NCBI RefSeq assembly: GCF_000422265.1
Contig: NZ_KE383812.1
Coordinates: 324,091-388,090, forward strand
DNA from: Kaistella palustris DSM 21579
GTDB lineage: Bacteria; Bacteroidota; Bacteroidia; Flavobacteriales; Weeksellaceae
Length of the DNA stretch: 64,000 bases
Direction of reading: 5' to 3'
Positions 52,639 through 61,443 of this stretch are shown piece after piece (positions within the stretch are counted from its first letter, which is position 1; each line of letters opens with the position of its first letter). The position numbers were made by a program, and so were the translations under genes. The notes beneath the pieces are model-generated. The model searched no databases, was not told where the DNA came from, and saw only the letters and a list, made by a program, of their open reading frames with translations.

Positions 52639-53184
52639 ATGGCGACGCTCTCGAACATCCTCGATTATTCTTCCGGTAAAACGCGCGTATTGATTTACAG
52701 TACGCATTCTTCCATCTCAAAGCTCGTACTTCAAACTTTAGCAGACGCCGGCCGGAACGTTGATTTTTTTTTAGCTGATGGAACTTTTAAAAAAGAGGAA
52801 AACGATTTTGTAATCCTGGAAACAGCAGATGTATATAAAGCCGCACAGTTTGAGCCCACAATTATGTTTGCGTCGAATGAAATGTCTGTTGAGGATATAC
52901 TTTCGGTTTCCAGAAACATTACACCTGGTGGCGCACTTATTTTTCCACTTACGATGGAAAATGATCTGGATGATTCAGCGAATTTCTTCCGGAAACTCCC
53001 TTTTTCTGCGGCAACAGTTGAAAATAAAAACGGCCGGTTTTTTCTCAGTACCGAAATGGGTCCCGTTCCACTTGCCACAAAAGAGGAAATCCTTTTTCAA
53101 AATTTCGACGGCATACAGATATTACTCCAGCAATTTGGAGTTTTGGCCGGCGATTTTTTCGAGGTTCTGCTGACTTTCGAGTAA
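52639..53184 (+). CDS. hypothetical protein with Rossmann-like fold, 181 aa
   Basis: ATG 52639 (MATLSNILDYSSGKTRVLIYSTHSS...). Alternating hydrophobic strands and helices (RVLIYSTHSSISKLVLQTLADAGRNVDFFLADG, FVILETADVYKAAQFEPTIMFAS, ITPGGALIFPL) suggest a nucleotide-binding-like fold; the pattern TH-S at the phosphate-loop position is not a Walker A. The order vaguely recalls Mur-ligase or NAD-binding fragments but no signature is complete. Last gene of the row beginning with the NUDIX hydrolase. Confidence 0.75.
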   Translation: MATLSNILDYSSGKTRVLIYSTHSSISKLVLQTLADAGRNVDFFLADGTFKKEENDFVILETADVYKAAQFEPTIMFASNEMSVEDILSVSRNITPGGALIFPLTMENDLDDSANFFRKLPFSAATVENKNGRFFLSTEMGPVPLATKEEILFQNFDGIQILLQQFGVLAGDFFEVLLTFE

Positions 53185-53262
53185 GACTTTAAAGCTCTTT
53201 GTAATTGTCTTATTGAAGTTTGAAATTTTCAGTAAATTTACCTTACCTCAAAATCAAACAAA

Positions 53263-54450
53263 ATGAGATATCACCATTCCGGGAAATTTCCCCAGAAAAG
53301 ACATACCATATTTAAATCCGACGACGATAAATTCTACTACGAACAGCTTTTCGGTACCGAAGGTTTCCATGGTATTTCGTCTCTGCTTTACCATATTCAC
53401 AGACCTACGCAAATCAGGTCGATCAGCGAACCAAAGGATGTAACGCCCAAAATTGCAGTTGCAAAAAATGTGACGCCCCGCATGTTCAAAGGTATGAATG
53501 TGACGGCTGAAGACGATTTTCTGGAAAGCCGCAAAGTGATGATGCTGAACAGTGACCTGAAAATGGGTTTGGCAAAACCGAGAAAATCCCCTGATTACTT
53601 TTATAAAAATGCCGAGTGCGATGAGCTCTTTTTCGTGCACGAGGGAAGCGGCACCTTAAAAACTTTTGTGGGAAATCTCGAGTTTTCGGTGGGCGATTAT
53701 CTGATTATTCCGCGGGGAACCATTTACCAGATGGATTTTCATACCGAGAAAAATGTATTTCTCTTTATTGAAAGTCATTCGCCGATATATACGCCAAAAC
53801 GCTACAGAAATGAGTTTGGTCAGCTGCTGGAACATTCGCCCTTCTGCGAGCGGGATATTGTGCCGCCGACTTTTGTGGAACCCATCGATGAAAAAGGAAA
53901 TTTCCTCATTAAAGTAAAAAAAGAAAACCAGGTCTGGGATTTTATTTATGCCACACATCCTTTTGATGTTGTCGGCTGGGACGGATATTTTTACCCGTTT
54001 AAATTCAATATCAAAAACTTCGAGCCGATCACCGGTCGCGTTCACTTACCGCCGCCGATCCACCAGACTTTTGAAGCGCACAATTTTGTGGTGTGCTCCT
54101 TCTGTGCAAGAATGTATGACTACCATCCGCAGGCAATTCCGGCGCCTTACAACCACTCCAACATCGATTCCGACGAAGTTCTCTTTTATACAGAAGGTGA
54201 TTTTATGAGCCGCAATCATATTGATCTGATGGATTTTACGCTGCACCCGGGCGGTATTGTTCACGGTCCTCACCCCGGCGCTATGGAAAGAAGCATCGGC
54301 AAGAAATCCACTGAGGAATATGCGGTGATGGTCGATCCTTTCAGACCTTTTCAGTTGACGGAAGAAGCGATAAAAGTTGAAGATCCCACGTACAAGACTT
54401 CGTGGCTGGATAAGGAGGAAAATCAGCTGGAAGACCGCTCACAGGAATAA
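53263..54450 (+). CDS. hmgA: homogentisate 1,2-dioxygenase
   Basis: Opens the ring of homogentisate to maleylacetoacetate in tyrosine catabolism. 395 residues, cupin fold of the shorter bacterial type. Iron-binding and catalytic region near the C-terminal half: GRVHLPPPIHQTFEAHNFVVCSFCARMYDYHPQAIPAPYNHSNIDSDEVLFYTEGDF and FTLHPGGIVHGPHPGAMERS, containing the expected His and Glu ligands. First gene of the tyrosine degradation stretch; followed by a terminator. Confidence 0.94.
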   Translation: MRYHHSGKFPQKRHTIFKSDDDKFYYEQLFGTEGFHGISSLLYHIHRPTQIRSISEPKDVTPKIAVAKNVTPRMFKGMNVTAEDDFLESRKVMMLNSDLKMGLAKPRKSPDYFYKNAECDELFFVHEGSGTLKTFVGNLEFSVGDYLIIPRGTIYQMDFHTEKNVFLFIESHSPIYTPKRYRNEFGQLLEHSPFCERDIVPPTFVEPIDEKGNFLIKVKKENQVWDFIYATHPFDVVGWDGYFYPFKFNIKNFEPITGRVHLPPPIHQTFEAHNFVVCSFCARMYDYHPQAIPAPYNHSNIDSDEVLFYTEGDFMSRNHIDLMDFTLHPGGIVHGPHPGAMERSIGKKSTEEYAVMVDPFRPFQLTEEAIKVEDPTYKTSWLDKEENQLEDRSQE

Positions 54451-54461
54451 GAAAACCGAAA

Positions 54462-54492
54462 AACCAAAGCCGACATCTGCTGTTGGCTTTTT
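54462..54492 (+). terminator. terminator after hmgA
   Basis: AAAGCCGACA / TGTTGGCTTT stem (one G-T) around TCTGC, followed by T7. Confidence 0.75.
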
Positions 54493-54579
54493 TTATTTTT
54501 AAAAATTTCAGGCTGAAAAATAAAGCTGAAAAGTTCGGGAAAACTGATTTTCCTCATTTCGGCTTGCGGCAATTATAAG

Positions 54580-54587
54580 TAAATTTG
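54580..54587 (+). promoter_or_regulatory. -7 element of the CoA-transferase gene (TAAATTTG)
   Basis: TAnnTTTG 37 nt before the ATG at 54625; a TTG at 54564 is too close (13 nt) for a standard -33 box. Confidence 0.45.
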
Positions 54588-54624
54588 AAACTAATTAGTA
54601 AATCATTAACCTTAAAATATTACA

Positions 54625-55899
54625 ATGAGTCAATACGTCAGTGCCGAGGAAGCTGTTTCACTTATACAAACTGGCAACCGTCTTTTTTCTCATGGCAGTG
54701 CCTGCACCCCGAATCTTTTTATAGATGAACTTGCCCGCCAGGCACCGCGCCTGCGGGACGTGGAGTTCGTTTCCATCACGCAGCAGGGAAATGTGGAGAT
54801 CACAAAACCGCAGTATAAAGACAGTTTTTATATCAATTCACTTTTTGTGTCCACGCCAGTACGCGAGGCTGTAAACTCCGAACGCGGCGATTTTGTTCCG
54901 GTTTTTTTAAGTGAGATCCCTACACTTTTTAAAAAAGACATTCTTCCCTTAGACGTGGCAATGGTTACGGTTTCGCCACCAGACCAGCATGGTTACTGCA
55001 CGCTCGGCACGTCCGTGGATGTAGCCCGAAGCGCTGTAGACACGGCAAAGACTGTCATTGCTCAGGTAAATCCACGCATGCCTAGGACTCATGGCGACGG
55101 TATGATTCACATTTCTAAAATTGATAAACTGGTTTGGCACGAAGAAGAACTCCTGACTGTAGACTATGGCGCAAAAGTAGGCGAAGAAGAACTGCAGATC
55201 GGCAGAAATGTAGCGGAACTCATCGACGACCGCTCAACGCTGCAAATGGGGATCGGCACTATTCCGGATGCGGTTTTGAAATGCCTGCACAATCACAAAG
55301 ATCTCGGCATTCATACCGAAATGATCAGCGACGGAATTGTAGATCTTGTGGCAAAAGATATTGTAAACAATAAGTACAAGGGCACCCACAGTAACAGAAC
55401 GATTACGAGTTTTGCTTTTGGCACCCGGAAATTATACGATTATATTAATGACAATCCTGCCTTTTCTTTTATGGATGTGGAGCACGTGAATTATCCCATC
55501 AACATTATGAAAAATAAAAAAATGGTGGCGATCAACTCTGCAATAGAGATCGATCTGACAGGTCAGGTTTGCGCAGATTCCATAGGAACCTTTCAGTTCA
55601 GCGGAATTGGCGGGCAAATGGATTTTATGCGTGGTGCTGCGCTTTCAGAAGGTGGAAAACCCATTATTGCGATTTCCTCCAGAACAAAAAAAGGTGTGCC
55701 GCGGATCGTACCGTTTTTAAAACCCGGCGCCGGCGTTGTAACCACAAGAGGTCATATCCACTGGGTTGTTACCGAATTTGGTGCGGTAAATCTCTACGGC
55801 AAAAGTTTAAAACAAAGAGCGAAAGCACTTATCAGCATTTCCCACCCCGATGACCGTGAAATGCTGGAGAAGGCGACTTGCGAAAGATTCAAATGCTGA
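54625..55899 (+). CDS. acetyl-CoA hydrolase/acetate (4-hydroxybutyrate) CoA-transferase family
   Basis: 424 residues of the class I CoA-transferase Cat1/AbfT family. Two repeated alpha/beta halves: VSPPDQHGYCTLGTSVDVARSAVDTAK in the first, QMGIGTIPDAVLKCLHNHKDLGIHTEM in the second with the catalytic Glu232; GIGGQMDFMRGAALSEGGKPIIAISS closes the CoA-binding loop. Exchanges CoA between acetyl-CoA and short acids such as acetate, butyrate or 4-hydroxybutyrate. In a tyrosine catabolism setting it could activate or release acetate/acetoacetate-derived products, though acetoacetate CoA-transferases are usually a different family. Confidence 0.88.
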   Translation: MSQYVSAEEAVSLIQTGNRLFSHGSACTPNLFIDELARQAPRLRDVEFVSITQQGNVEITKPQYKDSFYINSLFVSTPVREAVNSERGDFVPVFLSEIPTLFKKDILPLDVAMVTVSPPDQHGYCTLGTSVDVARSAVDTAKTVIAQVNPRMPRTHGDGMIHISKIDKLVWHEEELLTVDYGAKVGEEELQIGRNVAELIDDRSTLQMGIGTIPDAVLKCLHNHKDLGIHTEMISDGIVDLVAKDIVNNKYKGTHSNRTITSFAFGTRKLYDYINDNPAFSFMDVEHVNYPINIMKNKKMVAINSAIEIDLTGQVCADSIGTFQFSGIGGQMDFMRGAALSEGGKPIIAISSRTKKGVPRIVPFLKPGAGVVTTRGHIHWVVTEFGAVNLYGKSLKQRAKALISISHPDDREMLEKATCERFKC

Positions 55900-55907
55900 C
55901 CGACCAA

Positions 55908-55936
55908 ATCCTGAACTGTTTTCAGGATTTTTTGTT
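55908..55936 (+). terminator. terminator after the CoA-transferase gene
   Basis: AAATCCTGAA / TTTCAGGATTT stem with loop CTGT and T6. Confidence 0.7.
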
Positions 55937-56140
55937 TATAAAACTCAATACATTAGGTGGCACCACCTATTATTGCTGCAATCCTTTAAAGAAAAGATAA
56001 CGCAAATATTTTCCCGAAGCGCGCATTTCACGGTCATCGCAAGGATGTATTTTTGGATGTACACAGTACCTTTTTCCGTGGGCGAATAGGATGTGTTTTT
56101 ATAAAACCCAAAATTTTTGTACTTTGGCATATCTAAAAAT

Positions 56141-57277
56141 ATGAAAATGTCAACACTTACTTTCGCCGAAAAAATAGCACAGGCAGAGAATTTCCTTCCG
56201 ATCAACGGAACAGATTATATTGAATTTTATGTAGGAAACGCCAAGCAGGCGGCTCACTTTTACAAAACCGCTTTCGGCTTTCAGTCGGTCGCTTATGCAG
56301 GTCCTGAAACGGGTGTTCGCGACAGGGCTTCCTATGTGGTACAGCAGGGCAAGATTCGGCTTGTACTCACTTCCGGTTTAAATTCTGACTCCCCGATCTG
56401 CGAACATCAGAAAAAACATGGCGATGGTGTGAAAGTTCTGGCACTTTGGGTTGATGACGCTTACTCCGCTTTTGAAGAAACCACCAGGCGCGGTGCAAAA
56501 CCTTACCTTGAACCTAAAACTATTACCGACGAACACGGTGAAGTCCGTATGTCGGGGATCTATACTTACGGTGAAACCGTGCACATGTTTATCGAAAGGA
56601 AAAACTATAACGGCGAATTTATGCCGGGTTTCAGAAAGTGGGAAAGCGCATATAACCCAACCGAGGTAGGACTGCTCTACGTGGATCACTGCGTGGGAAA
56701 TGTAGATTGGAACCGCATGATTCCCGTGGTGAAATGGTATGAAGACGTGATGGGATTTGTAAATATTTTAAGTTTTGATGACAAACAGATCAACACCGAA
56801 TATTCTGCCCTCATGTCAAAAGTCATGAGCAACGGTAATGGTTTTGCAAAGTTCCCGATAAATGAGCCCGCGGAAGGAAAAAGAAAATCTCAGGTAGAGG
56901 AATATCTGGATTTTTACGAAGGTGAAGGCGTGCAGCACATTGCGGTAGCTACGAAAGATATCGTAAAAACCGTGACCGAACTCAAAGCCCGCGGCATAGA
57001 ATTTTTACCTGCGCCGCCGGATGCATACTACGACATGGTTCCCGAGCGTGTGGGCACGATCGATGAAGATATTAAAACACTTTCCGACCTGGGAATCCTG
57101 ATCGACTGTGACGAAGAAGGTTATCTGCTTCAGATCTTTACAAAACCTGTGGAGGACCGCCCCACACTTTTCTATGAGATCATCGAGCGGCATGGTGCGC
57201 AGAGTTTTGGCGCGGGAAATTTCAAGGCCTTGTTCGAAGCTTTGGAAAAAGAACAGGAACGCAGAGGGAATCTTTAA
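56141..57277 (+). CDS. hppD: 4-hydroxyphenylpyruvate dioxygenase
   Basis: Non-haem iron enzyme turning 4-hydroxyphenylpyruvate to homogentisate. Start taken at ATG 56141 (MKMSTLTFAEKI), 378 residues; the open frame begins earlier only through a TTG. Two VOC domains. Metal ligands: His in LLYVDHCVGNVDWNRM, His in GEGVQHIAVATKD, Glu in LFYEIIERHGAQSFGAGNFKALFEALE, the end of which is the family signature. Product feeds the adjacent hmgA. Part of hmgA-CoA-transferase-hppD-unknown-fahA. Confidence 0.96.
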   Translation: MKMSTLTFAEKIAQAENFLPINGTDYIEFYVGNAKQAAHFYKTAFGFQSVAYAGPETGVRDRASYVVQQGKIRLVLTSGLNSDSPICEHQKKHGDGVKVLALWVDDAYSAFEETTRRGAKPYLEPKTITDEHGEVRMSGIYTYGETVHMFIERKNYNGEFMPGFRKWESAYNPTEVGLLYVDHCVGNVDWNRMIPVVKWYEDVMGFVNILSFDDKQINTEYSALMSKVMSNGNGFAKFPINEPAEGKRKSQVEEYLDFYEGEGVQHIAVATKDIVKTVTELKARGIEFLPAPPDAYYDMVPERVGTIDEDIKTLSDLGILIDCDEEGYLLQIFTKPVEDRPTLFYEIIERHGAQSFGAGNFKALFEALEKEQERRGNL

Positions 57278-57334
57278 TAAAAACTAACCCGCAGGTTTCG
57301 GTATCACACGACTTTCAGCTCAAATACAATTATT

Positions 57335-57796
57335 ATGAAAAAAATACTTTCGCTAACTATATTCTGCATTTGTGCAGGAATGGCAAGTGCGCAATATGGT
57401 ACCGTAAATGCGATACTGGACCGTCTGGAGGCGCGCAGAGGTATTAATCAAGATCTGAAAGATGTAAATATCGACGATGCGAAATTTGTTTTGATTAAGG
57501 ATTTCGATGACCATACAGAACGGAGTTTCATCATCATCAAAGGTAATTTGGCGACGTATGTCGAAATGTTTGATGATAAGAAAACCGGTGAGAGTTCGTC
57601 GAACGTATTTTCCGGTGACGTGGTGCGCACGGAACACAATCTCATTTCACTGCGTGCAGATAAACTGGAAGGTGAGAAAATTGCGCTTCCGGTGACCAAA
57701 ACGCTGCTGATGACTAAGCAGAAGAAAATCCTTTATTTAGTAGATGTTAATACAAAGGATCGCTGGGTTGAAGAAAGCGCCCTCACTAAAAAATAA
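57335..57796 (+). CDS. hypothetical secreted protein, 153 aa
   Basis: Signal peptide MKKILSLTIFCICAGMASAQ then a soluble beta-rich domain (YGTVNAILDRLEARRGINQDLKDVNIDDAKFVLIKDFDDHTERSFIIIKG... RWVEESALTKK). No family recognised. It sits between hppD and fahA, both tyrosine catabolic, with gaps of 57 and 79 nt, so it is likely co-transcribed; a role in the pathway is not implied by sequence. Periplasmic. Confidence 0.8.
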   Translation: MKKILSLTIFCICAGMASAQYGTVNAILDRLEARRGINQDLKDVNIDDAKFVLIKDFDDHTERSFIIIKGNLATYVEMFDDKKTGESSSNVFSGDVVRTEHNLISLRADKLEGEKIALPVTKTLLMTKQKKILYLVDVNTKDRWVEESALTKK

Positions 57797-57875
57797 AACT
57801 CTTCAATAACTAAAAAGGTTTAGATTACAATTGCATCTGTACTCTGAACCTTTACTTTTAAAAATAAAAATATCA

Positions 57876-59123
57876 ATGAGATCATTTATAAACTACAGTT
57901 CAGACTCAGACTTTTCAATTCACAATATCCCTTTTGGCGTTGCGGTTTTCGAAAATGAATATATTGCTTGCTGTACAAGGATCGGCGATATGGTGATCGA
58001 TCTGGCCACGCTTTATGATTATGGCTTTTTCGATGATATTGCAGGTTTTGATGAAAATGTTTTCGAATCATACACGCTGAATGAGTTTATAGAACTCGGA
58101 AAACCGGTGACAAACGCAGTGCGCCTTAAAATTCAGGAAATTCTGGGCGAAGACTCGAAACTCGCTTCGGATGAAAAAACCATCGCAGAATGCTTTTACA
58201 ATATAAGCCAGGTAAAAATGATGATGCCGGTGCACGTACCGAATTACACCGATTTCTACAGCAGTATAGAACATGCCACCAACGTCGGTAAAATGTTTCG
58301 CGGCGAAGACAATGCGTTGCTGCCGAACTGGAAACATCTGCCGGTCGGTTATCATGGCCGTGCTTCCTCTATCGTCATTTCCGGCACGGATATCATTCGC
58401 CCAAAAGGGCAGATGAAACCACCGGAAGCCGACACGCCGGTATTTGGCGCATGCAGGCAATTGGATTTTGAACTGGAAATGGCTTTTATTGTCAACACCA
58501 ATACAGAGATGGGCGACAGTATTTCGGTTGCAGACGCTGAAGATGCAATTTTCGGCATGGTTTTATTTAATGACTGGTCGGCACGCGATATCCAAAGTTG
58601 GGAATACGTTCCTTTAGGTCCGTTTCTCGGGAAAAACTTTGGCAGTTCCGTATCGCCCTGGGTAGTGACGCTGGAAGCGCTTGACCCTTTCCGCACCACA
58701 TCTCCGGTTCAAAACCCCGAAGTACTGGATTACCTGAAATTTGAAGGTGACAAAAACTTCGACATCAACCTGCAGGTTTATTTACAGCCAGAAAATGGTG
58801 CAGAAACCTTGATCAGCAGCAGCAACTATAAATTTATGTACTGGAATATGGCGCAGCAACTCGCCCACCACACCGTAAATGGCTGTAATGTGGAAGTCGG
58901 TGATATGTACGCGTCGGGCACAATTTCCGGCGAAAATCCAGATTCATTTGGCTCCATGCTCGAATTAACCTGGCGCGGCACAAAACCATTGTACCTGGAA
59001 GACGGCCAGGAACGGAAATTTATCAATGACAATGATACGGTAATCATGCGCGGTTATGGAGAGAAGGAAGGCGTAAGAGTTGGTTTTGGCGAGGTTTCCG
59101 GAAAAATATTGCCGGCAAATTAA
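57876..59123 (+). CDS. fahA: fumarylacetoacetase
   Basis: Hydrolyses fumarylacetoacetate to fumarate and acetoacetate, final step of homogentisate degradation. Start at ATG 57876 (MRSFINYSSDSDFSIHNIPFGVAVF), 415 residues, the family length; the longer frame from 57831 uses a TTG. Active-site segments FYSSIEHATNVGKMFRG, LLPNWKHLPVGYHGRASSIVISGTDI, LDFELEMAFIV, FNDWSARDIQSWEYVPLGPFLGKNF. The preceding step enzyme, maleylacetoacetate isomerase, is not in the window. Confidence 0.96.
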   Translation: MRSFINYSSDSDFSIHNIPFGVAVFENEYIACCTRIGDMVIDLATLYDYGFFDDIAGFDENVFESYTLNEFIELGKPVTNAVRLKIQEILGEDSKLASDEKTIAECFYNISQVKMMMPVHVPNYTDFYSSIEHATNVGKMFRGEDNALLPNWKHLPVGYHGRASSIVISGTDIIRPKGQMKPPEADTPVFGACRQLDFELEMAFIVNTNTEMGDSISVADAEDAIFGMVLFNDWSARDIQSWEYVPLGPFLGKNFGSSVSPWVVTLEALDPFRTTSPVQNPEVLDYLKFEGDKNFDINLQVYLQPENGAETLISSSNYKFMYWNMAQQLAHHTVNGCNVEVGDMYASGTISGENPDSFGSMLELTWRGTKPLYLEDGQERKFINDNDTVIMRGYGEKEGVRVGFGEVSGKILPAN

Positions 59124-59199
59124 GGAAACCACAAAGGTTTTGCTTTACACATAAGTTTTTTCTAAGTTTCTATTACAGCAAACATCAGCACACATTACA

Positions 59200-59610
59200 A
59201 TGGAGATAACTCAGAAATATATCAATGAATTAACATACAAAATCACAGGTGCCTGTATTGAAGTTCATAAAATTTTGGGTCCCGGGCTTTTCGAAAATGT
59301 ATATCACGAGTGTTTAGAAAAAGAATTTGAATTACTTGGATTGGCATTTCAATCTGAACTTCAGATTCCATTAAATTATAAAGGAAAAATAATCAAATGT
59401 TTCGTAAAATGTGATTTTTTAATAGAAGGTCAAATTGTGTTAGAGATAAAATCCATTTCAGATTTAAATAATGTTCATCGTGCTCAAACAATAAATTATA
59501 TGAATTTATTAAAAGTTCCCAAGTCGATCTTAGTTAATTTCAATGTTAATAATTTATATTACGAAGGTCATGAAACTTTCGTTAGTAGCTATTTCGCAAA
59601 TCTAAAATGA
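59200..59610 (+). CDS. GxxExxY family protein
   Basis: 136 residues; motif GPGLFENVYHECLEKEFELLGL (GxxExxY) and VLEIKSISDLNNVHRAQTINYMNLL, a PD-(D/E)xK-like core found in small proteins that spread widely in Bacteroidota and Planctomycetes, often in mobile or defence contexts. Base composition is visibly AT-rich (one 60-nt line at 59341 has 15 G/C, against roughly 30 in the fahA coding lines), indicating recent transfer into the tyrosine catabolic stretch. Whether it cuts nucleic acid is unknown. Confidence 0.88.
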   Translation: MEITQKYINELTYKITGACIEVHKILGPGLFENVYHECLEKEFELLGLAFQSELQIPLNYKGKIIKCFVKCDFLIEGQIVLEIKSISDLNNVHRAQTINYMNLLKVPKSILVNFNVNNLYYEGHETFVSSYFANLK

Positions 59611-59708
59611 GACTATTTTCAGTAATGTGAACTACAATATTTTCAAAGCATAAAACTAAAAGCCCTGATGTGACTCATGTGTTAAAAACAACACAATCCG
59701 TACATAAT

Positions 59709-60533
59709 ATGAAAACACTCGCTCCTGAAGATTTAAATAACTTCGACCTTCAGACTCTGCTTCAGACCGCAATTGCACCGCGCCCGATCGCGCTGGCTTC
59801 AACGGTTGGGAAAGATGGCCACATCAACCTGAGTCCGTTCAGCTTTTTCAATATGTTCAGCTCAAATCCGCCGGTAGTTATTTTTTCGCCGGCGCGCAGA
59901 GTGCGCGATAATACCACCAAACACACGCTGGAAAACGTGCTGGAGGTACCGGAAGCCGTTATAGGAATTGTAAATTACAGCATCGTACAGCAAATTTCAC
60001 TGGCTTCCACCGAATATGCAAAAGAACAGAATGAATTTGTGAAAGCCGGACTTACCATGAAAGATGCGGAACTTGTAGCACCAAAGCTCATCGAAGAATG
60101 CCCTGTAAATCTGGAATGTAAGGTACTGGAAGTTAAACATCTGGGTAAAAAAGGCGGCGCAGGCAATCTGATCATCTGCGAAGTTGTGAAAATTCACGTT
60201 CGCGAAGAATACTTAGATGAAAACGGAAAACTTGACCAGATCAAACTCGATCTTGTGGCGCGCCTGGGCAGCAACTGGTACGCCCGGAATAATGAAAACA
60301 ACCTGTTTGAAGTTCCAAAACCATTAATAACGAAAGGCATAGGCTTCGACAGATTGCCGCAGGAAATCAGGTTCAGTACTATTTTCACCGGAAATGACCT
60401 CGGCATGCTCGCGAATACCGAAAATCTGCCCGACGGGAAATATTCTTCGGATGAAGAAATTCACCGGGAGGCTCAAAAACTTTTGGCTGACCATAAAATC
60501 AATGAAGCCTGGCAGGCCTTAAAGCAGCAATAA
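59709..60533 (+). CDS. flavin reductase family protein
   Basis: 274 residues from ATG 59709. FMN-binding split barrel: APRPIALASTVGKDGHINLSPFSFFNMFSSNPPVVIFSPA near the start, then YSIVQQISLASTEYAKEQNEFVKAGLTMKDAELVAPKLIEECPVNLECKV. Family members deliver reduced flavin or act on aromatic-derived substrates. This type is frequently found beside homogentisate pathway genes in Flavobacteriia, matching the surroundings; exact role unknown. Confidence 0.88.
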   Translation: MKTLAPEDLNNFDLQTLLQTAIAPRPIALASTVGKDGHINLSPFSFFNMFSSNPPVVIFSPARRVRDNTTKHTLENVLEVPEAVIGIVNYSIVQQISLASTEYAKEQNEFVKAGLTMKDAELVAPKLIEECPVNLECKVLEVKHLGKKGGAGNLIICEVVKIHVREEYLDENGKLDQIKLDLVARLGSNWYARNNENNLFEVPKPLITKGIGFDRLPQEIRFSTIFTGNDLGMLANTENLPDGKYSSDEEIHREAQKLLADHKINEAWQALKQQ

Positions 60534-60579
60534 CAGCCAGAAGGACGGCAAATCCATTATTTAAATTAAGCAATCACGT

Positions 60580-61260
60580 ATGAAAGACCGTCCACACCAA
60601 GCAGCGAAACACGACTTTCAGGTCGAAAGACTCATATTTTTCAGTGATGCCGTTTTTGCCATTGCGATCACATTACTGGTCATCGATCTAAAAGTCCCAA
60701 AAATCGAAGGAGCCATTTCAGACCAAAATTTCATGATTGCCTTAGCACATGAACTGCCCCAACTCAGCGGCTTTATTCTGAGTTTTTTCATCATCGGATT
60801 ATATTGGACCGTGCATCACAATATTTTCGGATATGTAATTCGAAATTCTACCAAACTGGTTTGGATCAATCTGGTTTTTCTGTTTACAATAGCTTTAATG
60901 CCTTTTTCAACGGCTGTTTACAGTGAATATTCCTTTTCCGGGAAATACAATAACTTACTTGCGCCATTCGGTGTATACGTCATCAATATCGGCTTGATCG
61001 GACTGATGAATTATATTTTGAACCGCTACATTTTCGATCCAAAAAATAAAGCCGCCGAAGGATTTTCGTCCAACTATGTAAAATTCGGGAAACTGCGCGC
61101 CATCGCAATACCGGCCGTTTTTGCCTTTGCCCTGCTGGTCGGTTTCTTTGATGTAAATATAGGCCGTATGATGCTGTTTCTCATTCCTGTAGTAATGGTT
61201 ATCCTGCACAGAAAGCAGAAGAAAGAGGAACAGAAGCACATCCACGGCTTTCAAAAATGA
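60580..61260 (+). CDS. TMEM175 family (DUF1211) cation channel
   Basis: 226 residues, six helices. Helix 1 carries the channel signature RLIFFSDAVFAIAITLLVIDLKVP (FSD motif) of the TMEM175 potassium-selective family. Bacterial members have six membrane helices and form tetramers; this protein contains a single such unit. No regulatory domain. Follows the flavin reductase after 46 nt. Confidence 0.9.
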   Translation: MKDRPHQAAKHDFQVERLIFFSDAVFAIAITLLVIDLKVPKIEGAISDQNFMIALAHELPQLSGFILSFFIIGLYWTVHHNIFGYVIRNSTKLVWINLVFLFTIALMPFSTAVYSEYSFSGKYNNLLAPFGVYVINIGLIGLMNYILNRYIFDPKNKAAEGFSSNYVKFGKLRAIAIPAVFAFALLVGFFDVNIGRMMLFLIPVVMVILHRKQKKEEQKHIHGFQK

Positions 61261-61443
61261 CCAGCCGGATATGATTTTCGTATTCCATTTTTTCCGTGAT
61301 ACAATTGTAACAAACTGAATTTCAAACGGATTTGGAAATATCATAAAAATTTCGTATATTAAAAATATTACCGAAGGCGCCCGGCCAGCGGTTGAATTAA
61401 GTGAGAGACACTTGGTTCTGAATCATTTTTAAAAATTTACCGT

